Assembly (NCBI GenBank): GCA_003670575.1 | Contig: QWRD01000004.1 | Coordinates: 33,314 to 97,313 of the forward strand | Direction: 5' to 3' | From: Chloroflexota bacterium | Lineage (GTDB): Bacteria; Chloroflexota; Dehalococcoidia; UBA2979 | Length of the DNA: 64,000 bases | Shown: piece by piece, positions 16,246 through 24,304 of the stretch | Position numbering within the stretch: position 1 is the stretch's first letter | How the letters are laid out: every line of letters starts with the position of its first letter | Notes under the pieces: model-generated | Told to the model about the DNA's origin: nothing | What the model saw: only the letters and a program-made list of their open reading frames with translations | Databases searched by the model: none | Translations under genes and position numbers: made by a program

Positions 16246-17184
16246 ATGACGACGGAACGCCGGTTTGCCTCGCAGCCGCTGATCGCGGACTCGGTGCTCG
16301 ACCTGATCGGGGCGACGCCGCTTGTCCGGCTGCATCGCGTGGTGCCGGAAGGCGCGGCCGAGGTGCTGGGCAAGCTGGAAGCGCGCAATCCCGGCGGCTC
16401 CGTCAAGGATCGCATTGCCATCGCGATGGTCGAGGCTGCGGAGCGGGATGGGCGGCTGGCACCTGGCGCGACGATTGTGGAGCCGACCTCCGGGAACACC
16501 GGCATCGGTCTGGCAATGGTCTGCGCGCGCAAGGGCTACTCGCTGGTGCTGACCATGCCGGAGGACATGAGCGTAGAGCGCCGTCGCTTACTGGAGCGAT
16601 TCGGCGCGCAGTTGATCCTCACCCCGACGATCGAGGGGATGACCGGTGCGGTGTTTGCCGCGCAGGAGCTCGCCAAGCGGCGCGGCTACTTCATGCCCCA
16701 GCAGTTCGACAACCCGGTGAACCCGGAGATCCACCGCAGCACCACCGGCCCGGAAATCCTGGAGGCCACCGAGGGCCGTCTAGATGCCTTCGTGGCTGGA
16801 GTGGGCACTGGCGGTACGATTACGGGCGTCGGCGAGGTGCTGCGGGCCGCGGACGCAGCGATCCGCATCGTTGCGGTGGAACCGGCGCGGGCGCCCGTGC
16901 TGCAAGGCGGGCGCGCAGGTATCCACGGTATTCAGGGCATCGGCGCCTCGTTTGTGCCGGGTGTCTTGAACCGCGAGGTCTACAACGAGATCATGAGCGT
17001 CCGCGATGAGGACGCCTTTGCGATGACGAAGCGGCTGGCGCGGGAAGAGGGGCTGCTGGTTGGCATCTCCGCCGGCGCCAACGTCTGGGCTGCAGTGCAG
17101 GTCGCGACGACCCTTGGGCCCGGCAAGCGAGTGGTGACCATGCTGTGTGATACCGGCGAGCGCTACCTAAGCGTGACGCTGTAA
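16246..17184 (+). CDS. cysK: Cysteine synthase A (O-acetylserine sulfhydrylase)
   Basis: Fold-type II PLP enzyme that makes cysteine from O-acetylserine and sulfide. The 312-residue protein has N-P-G-G-S-V-K-D-R with the PLP lysine at 54, P-T-S-G-N-T-G-I-G-L-A for substrate binding, the G-V-G-T-G-G-T phosphate loop and the G-I-Q-G-I-G-A-S-F segment of CysK. It is closer to CysK than to the CysM-type paralog at 18701. It follows the Rrf2 gene by 71 bases. Two cysteine synthases of different type in one island suggest separate sulfide- and carrier-dependent routes. Confidence 0.92.
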   Translation: MTTERRFASQPLIADSVLDLIGATPLVRLHRVVPEGAAEVLGKLEARNPGGSVKDRIAIAMVEAAERDGRLAPGATIVEPTSGNTGIGLAMVCARKGYSLVLTMPEDMSVERRRLLERFGAQLILTPTIEGMTGAVFAAQELAKRRGYFMPQQFDNPVNPEIHRSTTGPEILEATEGRLDAFVAGVGTGGTITGVGEVLRAADAAIRIVAVEPARAPVLQGGRAGIHGIQGIGASFVPGVLNREVYNEIMSVRDEDAFAMTKRLAREEGLLVGISAGANVWAAVQVATTLGPGKRVVTMLCDTGERYLSVTL

Positions 17185-17231
17185 CCACCAAGAAGGCGGC
17201 GTCGCGTACGGCGGCGTGAGCGAAGGGACGG

Positions 17232-18350
17232 ATGATGACGGTCAGTGTGTACATCCCGTCGCCGTTTCGGCGGCTGACCCAGAACCACGAGTATGTGGAC
17301 GTGGACGGCGTGAACGTCGCGGAGGTGCTGGACGCCGTCAACGCGCGGTACCCCGGCTTCGGCAACTTGGTGTACGACCGGGAACACGTGATCCCGCCGC
17401 ACATCAACATCTACGTGAACAACCACGAGATCCACGAGCTCGCAGGCACCGAGACTGCACTGCACGATGGTGACCAGGTGGCCGTCATCCCGGCGGTCGC
17501 TGGTGGTGCGGACGAACCCACCCCCTCCACGGCGCTCACCTCCGACGAGGCGATGCGCTACTCGCGGCACATGATCATGGGGCAGGTCGGCTCCATTGGT
17601 CAGCGCAAGATGCGCAACGCGAAGGTCCTGATCGTCGGTGCGGGCGGGCTCGGCTCGCCGGTCGCGATCTACCTCGCGCTTGCGGGTGTCGGCACGGTCG
17701 GCATCGTGGAGTTCGACACCGTCGACCTCTCGAACCTGCAGCGCCAACTGCTGCACCAAACGCCGGACGTCGGCAAGTCGAAGTTGCAGTCGGCAATCGA
17801 GACGTTGAACGCGTACAACCCGCACGTCACGGTGGTGCCGCACAACGCGCCGCTCACCTCCGACAACGCGATGGACATCATCCCGAACTACGACATCATC
17901 GTGAACGGCGCGGACAACTTCGCGACGCGCTACCTGGTGAACGATGCCGCGTACCTGTCGGGCAAGACGCTGGTCGACGGCTCGATTCTGCTGTTCGACG
18001 GTCAGGCGACCGTGTTCAAGCCGGGGCACGGCTGCTACCGCTGCCTGTACCCCGCGCCGCCGCCGCCGGGCCTGGTGCCATCCTGCGCCGAAGCCGGCGT
18101 GCTGGGTGCGATCACCGGCATCATCGGCTCCATCCAGGCGACCGAGGTGTTCAAGCAGATCCTGGACATCGGCGAGCCGCTGCTCAACCGGCTGCTGCTG
18201 GTGGACGCGCTCACGATGGAGTTCCGCACCATGAAGTTGCGCCGCGACCCGGGGTGCCCGCTCTGCGGGGAGTACCCTACGGTTACGGAGCTCATCGACT
18301 ACGACCAGTTCTGCGGCTCGCCGCCACTGGTCCCGATCGACGCTGACTAG
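17232..18350 (+). CDS. Sulfur carrier (CysO/MoaD/ThiS)-MoeB/ThiF E1-like fusion
   Basis: A 372-residue fusion. Residues 1-92 are a beta-grasp sulfur carrier ending in an internal I-P-A-V-A-G-G (Gly91-Gly92). A Pro/Thr linker (93-101) follows, then a MoeB/ThiF adenylyltransferase with GAGGLGSP (136-143), the N-L-Q-R-Q-L Arg motif, D-N-F-A-T-R, a CYRC pair and a late C-P-L-C pair that would bind zinc. The E1 domain would adenylate the carrier C-terminus, yet here that C-terminus is buried in the fusion. Either a protease (the JAMM enzyme at 20965) releases it, or the fused domain is only a docking module while the enzyme serves the free carriers. No rhodanese domain is attached; a separate rhodanese gene lies downstream. 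Confidence 0.9.
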   Translation: MMTVSVYIPSPFRRLTQNHEYVDVDGVNVAEVLDAVNARYPGFGNLVYDREHVIPPHINIYVNNHEIHELAGTETALHDGDQVAVIPAVAGGADEPTPSTALTSDEAMRYSRHMIMGQVGSIGQRKMRNAKVLIVGAGGLGSPVAIYLALAGVGTVGIVEFDTVDLSNLQRQLLHQTPDVGKSKLQSAIETLNAYNPHVTVVPHNAPLTSDNAMDIIPNYDIIVNGADNFATRYLVNDAAYLSGKTLVDGSILLFDGQATVFKPGHGCYRCLYPAPPPPGLVPSCAEAGVLGAITGIIGSIQATEVFKQILDIGEPLLNRLLLVDALTMEFRTMKLRRDPGCPLCGEYPTVTELIDYDQFCGSPPLVPIDAD

Positions 18351-18417
18351 CGCGTCACAGCAGGGGGCAAGCGTCGCGTGTCACCACCGTGGCACGCGAC
18401 GGGGAAGGGAACATGCG

Positions 18418-18693
18418 TTGGCCGTACAGGTGCACGTTACCTCGGTGATCCAGAAGGCCGTCGATGGCCAGCGTCAGGTTGCCGCGGACGGCAACACCGT
18501 GGGCGAGGTGATCGCGAACCTCGAGTCTCGCTACCCCGGGTTCCGCGCGACGGTGATGGACGACAGTGGGCAACTGCATCGCTTCGTCAACATCTACCTC
18601 AACGACGAGGACATTCGCTACCTGCAGGGCTCTGACACTGCGCTGAGTGATGGCGACCAGGTCTCGATTCTCCCCGCGCTGGCGGGGGGGTAG
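18418..18693 (+). CDS. cysO: CysO-type sulfur carrier protein (copy 2)
   Basis: A 91-residue ubiquitin-like carrier ending I-L-P-A-L-A-G-G. The block H-R-F-V-N-I-Y-L-N-D-E-D-I-R closely resembles mycobacterial CysO. As in Mycobacterium, it is directly followed by cysM (seven bases apart). Its thiocarboxylate would be the sulfur donor of the OPS sulfhydrylase. The likely start is a TTG at 18418 with a GGGAAGGGA tract upstream; no in-frame ATG fits. It follows the E1 fusion by 67 bases. Confidence 0.9.
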   Translation: MAVQVHVTSVIQKAVDGQRQVAADGNTVGEVIANLESRYPGFRATVMDDSGQLHRFVNIYLNDEDIRYLQGSDTALSDGDQVSILPALAGG

Positions 18694-18700
18694 GCACGAG

Positions 18701-19636
18701 ATGCTGTTTCGCAGTGTGCTGGAGATGGTGGGGGACACCCCGCTCGTTGAGCTCGTTGGGTTCTCGCCGAATCCTGCGGTGCACATCTACGCGAAGCTGG
18801 AGGGACAAAACCCGACTGGCTCTGTGAAGGATCGCATCGCGAAGTTCATGATCGACGCCGCGGAGCGCGAGGGGCGACTGCACCCGGGGCAGACGATCCT
18901 GGAGCCGACCTCCGGGAACACCGGCATCGCGCTGGCGCTGATCGGAAGCCTGCGAGGCTACCCGGTGAAGGTAGTGATACCGGACGCAGTCACCGCGGAG
19001 CGCGTCGAAATCCTGCGCGCCTTCGGGGCGGAAGTGATCTTCTCGCCCGGACCGCTTGGGACCAATGGCTCTGTGGCAATGGCGCGCGAGGTAGCTGCGG
19101 CGCACCCGGATTGGTTTATGCCGTTCCAGTACGAGAACATTGAGAATCCGCGCGCGCACTACGAAACCACCGCACCGGAAATCATCGCGGACCTGCCGGA
19201 GATCGACGTGTTTGTCGCCGGACTGGGTACCGGGGGGACACTGACCGGCGTGGGGCGTCGGCTCAAGGAGTACAACCCGGCGATCAAAGTCGTGTCCGCC
19301 GCGCCGCATCCCGGGGATCTGGTACAGGGATTGCGCAGCCTGGAAGAGGGCTACATCCCGCCGGTGCTCGATGAGTCCGTGCTCGACGGCCGCATTGTCG
19401 TCGATTCGCGCACGTCGTTCCGGCTGACGAAGGAGCTCACCACTCGCGCGGGAATCTTCGCGGGCATTTCCAGCGGCGCCGCGGTGCGCGCGGCGCAGGT
19501 CGCCGCAGGGCGCATGGAGTCGGGGCACATCGTCTGCTTGCTGGCGGATGGCGGGTGGAAATACCTGTCGTCCGGGCTGTGGACGCAGGACTACGATGTG
19601 ATCGAGGAAGACGTCAACACCAAATTCTGGTGGTAG
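18701..19636 (+). CDS. cysM: CysO-dependent O-phosphoserine sulfhydrylase
   Basis: A 311-residue cysteine synthase of the mycobacterial CysM type. The PLP lysine is Lys43 in N-P-T-G-S-V-K-D-R; P-T-S-G-N-T-G-I-A-L-A and G-L-G-T-G-G-T loops follow. The segment L-V-Q-G-L-R-S-L-E-E-G (Arg212) aligns with the region of mycobacterial CysM whose Arg selects O-phosphoserine over O-acetylserine. The C-terminal G-G-W-K-Y-L-S-S also matches that family. It uses CysO thiocarboxylate to form a CysO-cysteine adduct, later cleaved by Mec. The gene order cysO-cysM and the nearby JAMM gene support this route. Confidence 0.9.
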   Translation: MLFRSVLEMVGDTPLVELVGFSPNPAVHIYAKLEGQNPTGSVKDRIAKFMIDAAEREGRLHPGQTILEPTSGNTGIALALIGSLRGYPVKVVIPDAVTAERVEILRAFGAEVIFSPGPLGTNGSVAMAREVAAAHPDWFMPFQYENIENPRAHYETTAPEIIADLPEIDVFVAGLGTGGTLTGVGRRLKEYNPAIKVVSAAPHPGDLVQGLRSLEEGYIPPVLDESVLDGRIVVDSRTSFRLTKELTTRAGIFAGISSGAAVRAAQVAAGRMESGHIVCLLADGGWKYLSSGLWTQDYDVIEEDVNTKFWW

Positions 19637-19685
19637 CACTCGGTGGTAATGCGGCGCGCACGCGCAGCACAAAAGGGGCAGCACG

Positions 19686-20510
19686 ATGGTTGAGAAGTTG
19701 GTCACAGCCGATTGGGTTGCGCAGCACATGCACGATGCGAATGTGCGCCTGATCGAGGTGGACGTGGACACCGAGGCGTACCGCGAGAGCCACCTGGAGG
19801 GTGCAGTCGCGTTCAACTGGACCTCCCAACTGCAGGATCAGATCCGGCGCGACATCATCTCGCGGCCTGCACTTGATCTGCTGTTGAGCGAGGCGGGTGT
19901 CTCGAACGATACCCATGTGGTGTTGTACGGCGACAACAACAACTGGTTCGCGGCCTACGCGCTCTGGCTGCTGGAGTTGTACGGCCACGAGAACGTCTCG
20001 TTGATGGACGGCGGGCGTGTGAAGTGGCTGGCCGACGGCCGCCCGGTAACGGCCGATGTGCTGGTAGTCGCACACACGCAGTACCGCGCGAAGGACGCCA
20101 ACCTGGCGTTGCGCGCGCTGCGTGACGAGGTGCTGGCGGCCGCGAATGGCGGCGGCCCACAACTGGTTGATGTGCGCAGTCCCGCCGAATACAAGGGCGA
20201 GATCATCGCGCCCCCCGGCATGAGCGAGAGCGCGCAGCGCGCCGGGCACATCCCCGGTGCGAAGAGCATCCCGTGGGCACGCGCGGTGAACGAGGACGGG
20301 ACGTTCCGCTCCGTGGACGAGTTGCGCACGTTGTACGGGGACGCCGGCGTGCAGGATGGCGAGCCGACCATCGCGTACTGCCGCATCGGTGAGCGCTCCT
20401 CGCACACCTGGTTCGTGCTGCACCACCTGCTCGGGTACGCGAACGTGAAGAACTACGATGGCTCCTGGACCGAGTACGGCTCGCTGATCGGCGTGCCGGT
20501 CGAGAAGTAG
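19686..20510 (+). CDS. Thiosulfate sulfurtransferase (tandem rhodanese)
   Basis: A 274-residue protein with two rhodanese domains. The active site loop is C-R-I-G-E-R-S-S with Cys232 in the C-terminal domain, the form seen in actinobacterial CysA/SseA-type thiosulfate sulfurtransferases. It would carry persulfide sulfur to the adenylated carrier proteins. The E1-like fusion upstream lacks the rhodanese domain that mycobacterial MoeZ has, so this separate protein can supply that step. RBS AAAGGGG lies eight bases before the ATG. It is followed after one base by the unknown gene. Confidence 0.92.
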   Translation: MVEKLVTADWVAQHMHDANVRLIEVDVDTEAYRESHLEGAVAFNWTSQLQDQIRRDIISRPALDLLLSEAGVSNDTHVVLYGDNNNWFAAYALWLLELYGHENVSLMDGGRVKWLADGRPVTADVLVVAHTQYRAKDANLALRALRDEVLAAANGGGPQLVDVRSPAEYKGEIIAPPGMSESAQRAGHIPGAKSIPWARAVNEDGTFRSVDELRTLYGDAGVQDGEPTIAYCRIGERSSHTWFVLHHLLGYANVKNYDGSWTEYGSLIGVPVEK

Positions 20511-20511
20511 C

Positions 20512-20937
20512 GTGGCCACCGAGGCCGATCTGCTGGCGCTGGTGCTGCAACAAAGGTTGCTGGCGCGCGCGTTGGCAGCCAACGACTTCGGCGGGCTGCA
20601 TTTGCACTTCGACATCACGGTGCTGGATCGCTATCGCGAGCGGGGCGCGACGCTGGTGCGCACGCGCACTGTCGGTCGCGTCTCGCTGCCGGGGCGCTGG
20701 TCGCTCGACCTCGGCATTGCGCCCAGTGAGCGGGCGGTGCATCTCCCGGCGGCCGACCTGCTGGAGCGGCTACCGGCCGAGGAGCACGCGCACTGGGTGG
20801 CGCACTTCGTCACTGCACCCGCCAGCGAGCGGTTCATCCAGATGCGCATGACAACTGCGGCGTGTATTGATGATGGCGATGCCGTTCCGTGGGAGGCACC
20901 CACAGCACGCGCGTCTCGAACATCTCGCGCCACGTGA
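20512..20937 (+). CDS. Unknown protein in the sulfur-carrier island
   Basis: A 141-residue soluble protein that I do not recognise. It starts with GTG one base after the rhodanese stop and ends 27 bases before the JAMM protease, so it is in the same operon. It has a helical N-terminus, a G-L-H-L-H-F-D-I-T-V-L-D strand, then an arginine-rich region and an S-L-P-G-R-W-S-L-D-L segment. There is one Cys (in T-A-A-C-I-D-D) and no clear catalytic motif. The last 15 residues are Ser/Arg/Thr-rich. Position suggests a role with the rhodanese or Mec; that is guilt by association only. Confidence 0.65.
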   Translation: MATEADLLALVLQQRLLARALAANDFGGLHLHFDITVLDRYRERGATLVRTRTVGRVSLPGRWSLDLGIAPSERAVHLPAADLLERLPAEEHAHWVAHFVTAPASERFIQMRMTTAACIDDGDAVPWEAPTARASRTSRAT

Positions 20938-20964
20938 GCGTATGCAGCCGACGAAGGGGAACCG

Positions 20965-21486
20965 ATGCCACGCATCCCGCGCGCGATCATCGACGAAATG
21001 GTGGCGCATGCCCGCGCCGACTTGCCAAACGAGGCGTGCGGCATCGTGCATGCTCGCGAAGGCGTGCCGGTGGCGTCGTATCGCGTGAAGAACGCGGCGG
21101 CCAGCCCGTACCGCTACCTGATGGATCCGATGCAGCAGTATCGACTGGAGACGCAGCGCGACGAGAGCGGCGAGACGCTGTTCGCGATCTACCATTCACA
21201 CGTTGCGTCGGAGGGGCGGCCGTCGCAGACGGATCGTCGGCAGGCGTTCTTTCCGCCCGCGCAGGACGACAACGACTTTGACCGCGACCCGGCATATCCC
21301 GGCACCTGGTACATCCTCGTCTCGCTCGCGGAAGAGCCGCCCACGGTGCGCGCGTTCCAGGTGAGCCGTGGTGGGATCGTCGACGAGGAACCGATCGAGA
21401 CGGCCACGCTGCTGTCGGTGCTGGCGGCAGCGGCATCGCTGGTGTACCGCTGGGTGCGAGCGCGCTGGCCGTGGCTGTTCTGGTGA
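20965..21486 (+). CDS. mec: JAMM/MPN+ metalloprotease, Mec-like
   Basis: A 173-residue JAB/MPN protease. The full JAMM zinc motif is present: Glu23 in N-E-A-C-G, then H77-S-H79, seven residues, Ser87, two residues, Asp90. In mycobacteria, Mec cleaves cysteine from the CysO-cysteine adduct after Gly-Gly, regenerating the carrier. Here it closes the cysO-cysM-rhodanese operon. It is longer than mycobacterial Mec: the last 28 residues form a hydrophobic, Trp-rich segment (L-L-S-V-L-A-A-A-A-S-L-V-Y ... W-P-W-L-F-W) that could anchor it to the membrane. It is also the obvious candidate to cut the internal Gly-Gly of the carrier fusions. Confidence 0.92.
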   Translation: MPRIPRAIIDEMVAHARADLPNEACGIVHAREGVPVASYRVKNAAASPYRYLMDPMQQYRLETQRDESGETLFAIYHSHVASEGRPSQTDRRQAFFPPAQDDNDFDRDPAYPGTWYILVSLAEEPPTVRAFQVSRGGIVDEEPIETATLLSVLAAAASLVYRWVRARWPWLFW

Positions 21487-21513
21487 GCGACACTCGGACA
21501 ATCCACACCCCAA

Positions 21514-21604
21514 CCCTCCCCCGTGAAGGGGGAGGGAGCAGGAACGATGATCCGATCCTCGCTCCCCTCGCCACGTCTGCGGGGAGAGGGGCCGGGGGTG
21601 AGGG
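21514..21604 (+). repeat. REP-like palindromic intergenic element
   Basis: CCCTCCCCC (21514-21522) pairs perfectly with GGGGGAGGG (21528-21536). A second imperfect stem follows, CTCCCC (21562) with GGGGAG (21581), inside a run ending GGGGCCGGGGGTGAGGG. Purine/pyrimidine-biased elements of this type are scattered in intergenic spaces of many high-GC genomes. It may also act as a terminator after the mec operon. Only one copy is in the window, so repetition cannot be shown here. Confidence 0.5.
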
Positions 21605-21613
21605 CTCCGGCCG

Positions 21614-22990
21614 ATGATGCCGCTGCGCATCGGTGGTCGGATGTTCATGTGGGGCGCGAGCACCTACGTGATGGGCATCGTGAACGCGACGCCGGACTCC
21701 TTCTCCGGCGACGGCGTGCTCGATCTCGCAGCCGCTCCCGACGCTGTGGCGGAACGAGCGGCCGAGCAGGCGCGGCGCATGGTGGCGGACGGCGCGGACC
21801 TCATCGACATCGGCGCGGAGTCGACACGGCCCGGCGGCGCGGAAGTGGCCGCGGACGCCGAGTGGGCGAGGCTGGAGCCGGTGCTACGCGCGATTCGTGC
21901 GGCGGTCGCCGTTCCCATCACCGTGGACACCTCGAAGGCAGCGGTGGCCGAGCGCGCGTTCGAAGCTGGCGCAGACGCGCTGAATGACGTGCACGGACTG
22001 CGGAGCGATCCGCAGATGGCCGCGCTGCTCGCGCGCAGCGGTCGGCCTGCCGTGCTCATGCACAACCAGCGAGGCCGCCCGCGCTCCGCCGACGTGATCG
22101 CCGATGTGCGCGCCGGCCTGACGGAGAGCATCCGCGTTGCGAGTCTGGTCGGCGTCGACGTGTCGCGGCTGATCCTCGACCCAGGGTTCGGCTTCGGGTG
22201 GGAGGTCGCGGAAAACCTCGAGTTGTTGCGCGGGCTCGGGGAGCTACGTGCGCTTGGGCACCCGCTGCTGCTGGGCACGTCCCGCAAGTCGACGATCGGT
22301 GCGGTGCTCGGCGGGCCGGAGGGCGCGCGCCCAGAGGACGACCGGCTCTGGGGCACCGCCGCGACCATGGCGTATGCCGTCGGCGCGGGCGTCGACCTTG
22401 TGCGCGTGCACGATGTGCGGGCGATGGCCGAGGTGGTGCGGGTGGCGGACGCCGCTGCGCGCGGCTGGCCGCCTCGGGAGCGGCGGGTCTGGCTCGCACT
22501 CGGCGGGAACCTCGGCGACCGCGTGGCGCGGCTGCGGGAGGCGCTAGACGGACTGCTGGCGGGCGGCGTGGGGATCGACCTCGTCTCGTCCATCTACGAA
22601 ACGCCGCCGTGGGGCGTCGAGGATCAGCCGCGCTTCGCGAACATCGCGGTCGCGGGCCACTCGATGCTCGGTGCGCGCGAGCTACTGGTGCTCGCGAAGC
22701 GTATCGAGGCTTCGGCGGGTCGCGATTTCACCGCTGCCCGCAACAGCGCGCGCCCGATCGATGTCGACATCCTCGCGATCGAGGGTGAAGTCCTCGACGA
22801 ACCGGACCTGCAGGTGCCGCACGCCGCGTTGCATGAGCGCGCGTTCGTGCTCGTCCCGCTCGTCGAGGTCGCGCCGGACTGGCGCCACCCGCGCCTGCGT
22901 CGCACCGCGCGCGAACTGCTGGCCGACGTCGATGCGGGCGGCATCGAGGTGATCGCGGCGCCGGGGTGGTGGTCGCCGCCGGTCGGTTAG
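21614..22990 (+). CDS. folP: Dihydropteroate synthase-HPPK fusion (FolP-FolK)
   Basis: A 458-residue bifunctional folate enzyme. Residues 1 to about 285 are dihydropteroate synthase: N-A-T-P-D-S-F-S, G-A-E-S-T-R-P-G, the V-D-T-S-K motif, D-P-G-F-G-F-G and G-T-S-R-K-S. Residues about 292-458 are 6-hydroxymethyl-dihydropterin pyrophosphokinase: L-A-L-G-G-N-L-G-D-R, a Y-E-T-P-P-W-G motif and R-P-I-D-V-D-I-L. Order FolP-FolK reverses the pathway order. No folB is in the window; folE lies at 56.5 kb. The second of two ATGs could be the start. Confidence 0.95.
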   Translation: MMPLRIGGRMFMWGASTYVMGIVNATPDSFSGDGVLDLAAAPDAVAERAAEQARRMVADGADLIDIGAESTRPGGAEVAADAEWARLEPVLRAIRAAVAVPITVDTSKAAVAERAFEAGADALNDVHGLRSDPQMAALLARSGRPAVLMHNQRGRPRSADVIADVRAGLTESIRVASLVGVDVSRLILDPGFGFGWEVAENLELLRGLGELRALGHPLLLGTSRKSTIGAVLGGPEGARPEDDRLWGTAATMAYAVGAGVDLVRVHDVRAMAEVVRVADAAARGWPPRERRVWLALGGNLGDRVARLREALDGLLAGGVGIDLVSSIYETPPWGVEDQPRFANIAVAGHSMLGARELLVLAKRIEASAGRDFTAARNSARPIDVDILAIEGEVLDEPDLQVPHAALHERAFVLVPLVEVAPDWRHPRLRRTARELLADVDAGGIEVIAAPGWWSPPVG

Positions 22991-23006
22991 GCCAGTGCGC
23001 GGGACG

Positions 23007-23213
23007 CTACGACTCGTCCTCGTCCCACTTCGTGGCGGAGAGCGTCCACCCGACCCAGAATGCGACGCCCGAGAGCGCGACGAGCCCTCCGAGGATCGGG
23101 AGCGCGAGCGCGGCGTACGAGCGCTTCGAGATGCCGATGAGGAATAGCAGCAGTTGGATGACGGAGAACGCCATCAGTGCCTGGCCGGCCTGACGGGATT
23201 GCTCCGGGTTCAC
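23007..23213 (-). CDS. Small two-helix membrane protein
   Basis: A 68-residue protein with two transmembrane helices (about residues 15-27 and 36-56) and an acidic C-terminus. It starts with GTG overlapping the stop of the Trm112-like gene upstream (GTGA), so it is translationally coupled to it. Function unknown. Confidence 0.6.
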   Translation of the reverse strand: MNPEQSRQAGQALMAFSVIQLLLFLIGISKRSYAALALPILGGLVALSGVAFWVGWTLSATKWDEDES

Positions 23214-23437
23214 CCGTGTCCGCCGACGCCGCCGCTGTTGCCATCAGCGGCCATCGCCTCGCGTAATGCGGGCGGGAGCAGGTTCGGGATGCCGTCTTCG
23301 ATCGGGTACCGCTCGTTGCACGCCTCGCAGCGGAGCTCGCCGGTGAGCACCTCGTCCGCCTCGACGGCGGCGATGGTGAGCACGAGCGGGCCCTTGCAGA
23401 GCGGGCAGGCGAGGATGTCCATCAGGTCCTGGCGCAT
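23210..23437 (-). CDS. Trm112-family zinc-ribbon protein
   Basis: A 75-residue protein beginning M-R-Q-D-L-M-D-I-L-A-C-P-L-C-K-G-P-L, with a second pair in L-R-C-E-A-C-N-E-R-Y-P-I-E-D-G-I-P-N-L-L split across the domain. These are the Cys4 zinc site and terminal signature of the Trm112/YcaR family. Bacterial members are often partners or activators of methyltransferases. The start at 23437 gives the canonical N-terminus. Confidence 0.88.
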   Translation of the reverse strand: MRQDLMDILACPLCKGPLVLTIAAVEADEVLTGELRCEACNERYPIEDGIPNLLPPALREAMAADGNSGGVGGHG

Positions 23438-23508
23438 GGGTGCCTCCGATCGGCGATGATAGAGAGGCGGGAATCGCCCGCGCAAACCACGCCCGCGAAA
23501 GGCCCGCC

Positions 23509-24198
23509 ATGCCCACCGACCAAGTGGTCGATCGCATCCCGCTGCATCGGTCCGTCGCCGTGGTCACGGAAGACACGATCACGGTTGGCCCGGGGCGCGC
23601 GCAACTCGTCGGGGCGGTCATCGAACTGGCCATCGCCGCTCTGGCGGTGGCGGCGATCGTCTTCCTGTTCGACTGGCTGCCGCTGGCGGTGTTGATGGTG
23701 CTGCTGCTAGTGGCGCTCTTCCTGGGGCCGGTGGGCATCCTGGGGCTGGTGTACGGGGCGATGGGCGCGAGCTTTGTCATGGAGCGAGCCAAGGGCAGCG
23801 CCAGGTGGCAGCAAGGCTTCCTCGGGCTCGGCATCGGCACCGTGGACGGCGTCGGGTTTGGCGATGTCGCGCGGCTCGAGGTGACTGGCGACTTTGAGCG
23901 CGAACTGACCGACGGCGACCGCCAGGACGTGGTGCATTGGGAGATCCGGCTGGTAAAGGCCAATGGGCGCGTACTGAACATCGGTGTCGTGGTGGCGGCG
24001 CGACCGCTGGCCGCGATCGGTCTGGAGCGCGCCAACCGGCTGTGCGAGGCGGTCGCCGCCATGGCGGGTGTGGAGGCGCGCGCCGCGGTGCTTCCGCTCG
24101 ACGCGCCGGAGGCCACCGCCGAGTCTGCCGTGGCGCCGGCACCCGCTCGGTCGCGGCGGCGGTACCGCCGGGTACCCGGGTCGAGCGAGGCGGAGTGA
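23509..24198 (+). CDS. Membrane protein of unknown function
   Basis: A 229-residue protein with two adjacent hydrophobic helices (about residues 33-55 and 57-85), then a soluble domain of beta strands and a Pro/Ala/Arg tail. It resembles membrane-anchored PH-like or DUF proteins in layout, but no family signature is certain. It is divergent from the Trm112-like gene and lies before purF. Confidence 0.6.
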   Translation: MPTDQVVDRIPLHRSVAVVTEDTITVGPGRAQLVGAVIELAIAALAVAAIVFLFDWLPLAVLMVLLLVALFLGPVGILGLVYGAMGASFVMERAKGSARWQQGFLGLGIGTVDGVGFGDVARLEVTGDFERELTDGDRQDVVHWEIRLVKANGRVLNIGVVVAARPLAAIGLERANRLCEAVAAMAGVEARAAVLPLDAPEATAESAVAPAPARSRRRYRRVPGSSEAE

Positions 24199-24304
24199 GT
24201 CCCATTCGGGGTCGCGAGCATGGTTGGTGGCCATCGGTCGCGGCGGTGGTACACTGCCGATTGCACACTAGATGTTGGGCTATCTCTGTTTGGGGGGCGA
24301 TCGA

